This document shows, piece after piece, positions 30,405 through 30,684 of a stretch of DNA of 30,684 nucleotides. The stretch's first letter is position 1, and each line of letters begins with the position of its first letter. Under the pieces are notes generated by a model. That model made no database searches. It had not been told where the DNA came from and saw only the letters and a program-made list of their open reading frames with translations. Source of the DNA: Mnemiopsis leidyi (Eukaryota > Ctenophora > Tentaculata > Lobata > Bolinopsidae). The translations under genes and the position numbers were made by a program. The stretch is from positions 22,329 through 53,012 of the forward strand of contig JH152993.1 in assembly GCA_000226015.1 (NCBI GenBank), written 5' to 3'.

Positions 30405-30684
30405 TATTACTTATTACTTATTACTTATTACTTATTACTTATTACTTATTACTTATTACTTATTACTTATTACTTATTACTTATTACTTATTACTTATTA
30501 CTTATTACTTATTACTTATTACTTATTACTTATTACTTATTACTTATTACTTATTACTTATTACTTATTACTTATTACTTATTACTTATTACTTATTACT
30601 TATTACTTATTACTTATTACTTATTACTTATTACTTATTACTTATTACTTATTACTTATTACTTATTACTTATTACTTATTACT
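30405..30684. repeat. Perfect TTATTAC heptanucleotide array reaching the window end
   Basis: A 7-bp unit, TTATTAC, is repeated about 40 times without a visible variant over 280 bp. It begins 20 bp after the donor of the last identified exon, so it lies in that intron, and it continues past the window edge. Confidence 0.98.

Noticed and set aside
30405..30684. Heptamer array as a chromosome end
   Set aside because: The unit TTATTAC is not a known animal telomere repeat, and it sits directly behind a splice donor in an intron.

Overview
The window is animal nuclear DNA. It has spliced genes with GT-AG introns, metazoan gene families, MITE-type elements and minisatellites, and it ends inside a simple-sequence array. 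The genes are compact: introns are mostly 100-500 bp, and three genes (CARNMT1, CCT5 and a GPCR) have no intron in their coding sequence. The last gene is built from many cysteine-rich exons. I favour a marine invertebrate, perhaps non-bilaterian, but the sequence does not settle the taxon.

Layout: (1) 1-2970 is gene-free. It holds a long imperfect hairpin, a short interspersed repeat, and a 717-bp pogo/Tigger-like non-autonomous transposon with TA target-site duplications. (2) 2972-9177 is a tight head-to-tail cluster on the + strand: CARNMT1 (carnosine N-methyltransferase), CCT8 (chaperonin theta, seven coding exons) and CCT5 (chaperonin epsilon, intronless). CCT8 and CCT5 encode two subunits of the same cytosolic TRiC/CCT ring. 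Each gene in the cluster has a 3'-splice-site-like AG shortly before its ATG. (3) 9178-10840 is non-coding and holds a 152-bp MITE with a 9-bp target duplication and a TTAGGG-like core. (4) 10841-11818 is a two-exon FAM210 (DUF1279) mitochondrial protein gene. (5) 13767-15230 is an intronless class A-like GPCR with a very long third intracellular loop.

(6) 15231-24818 is a gene-free stretch of about 9.6 kb. It contains an 825-bp MITE related to the 152-bp one, a degenerate GGCC-rich repeat, a 33-bp minisatellite with nine units, an apparently false 10-N assembly gap, an unusual excess of CACGTG E-boxes (18 in 17.3-23.8 kb), and a CCAAT/E-box cluster at 23.37-23.85 kb that may be the promoter of the next gene. 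(7) From 24819 to the window end I can chain 17 exons of a large extracellular protein. It has an F5/8-type (fucolectin-like) N-terminal region followed by many GCC2/GCC3 (ephrin-receptor-like) cysteine modules. The gene is incomplete at both ends.

The most unusual signal is in this last gene. A four-exon block occurs twice. The outer exons of the two copies are strongly diverged, while the two middle exons and their introns are nearly identical. The second copy carries a one-base deletion at the start of an exon that breaks the reading frame.
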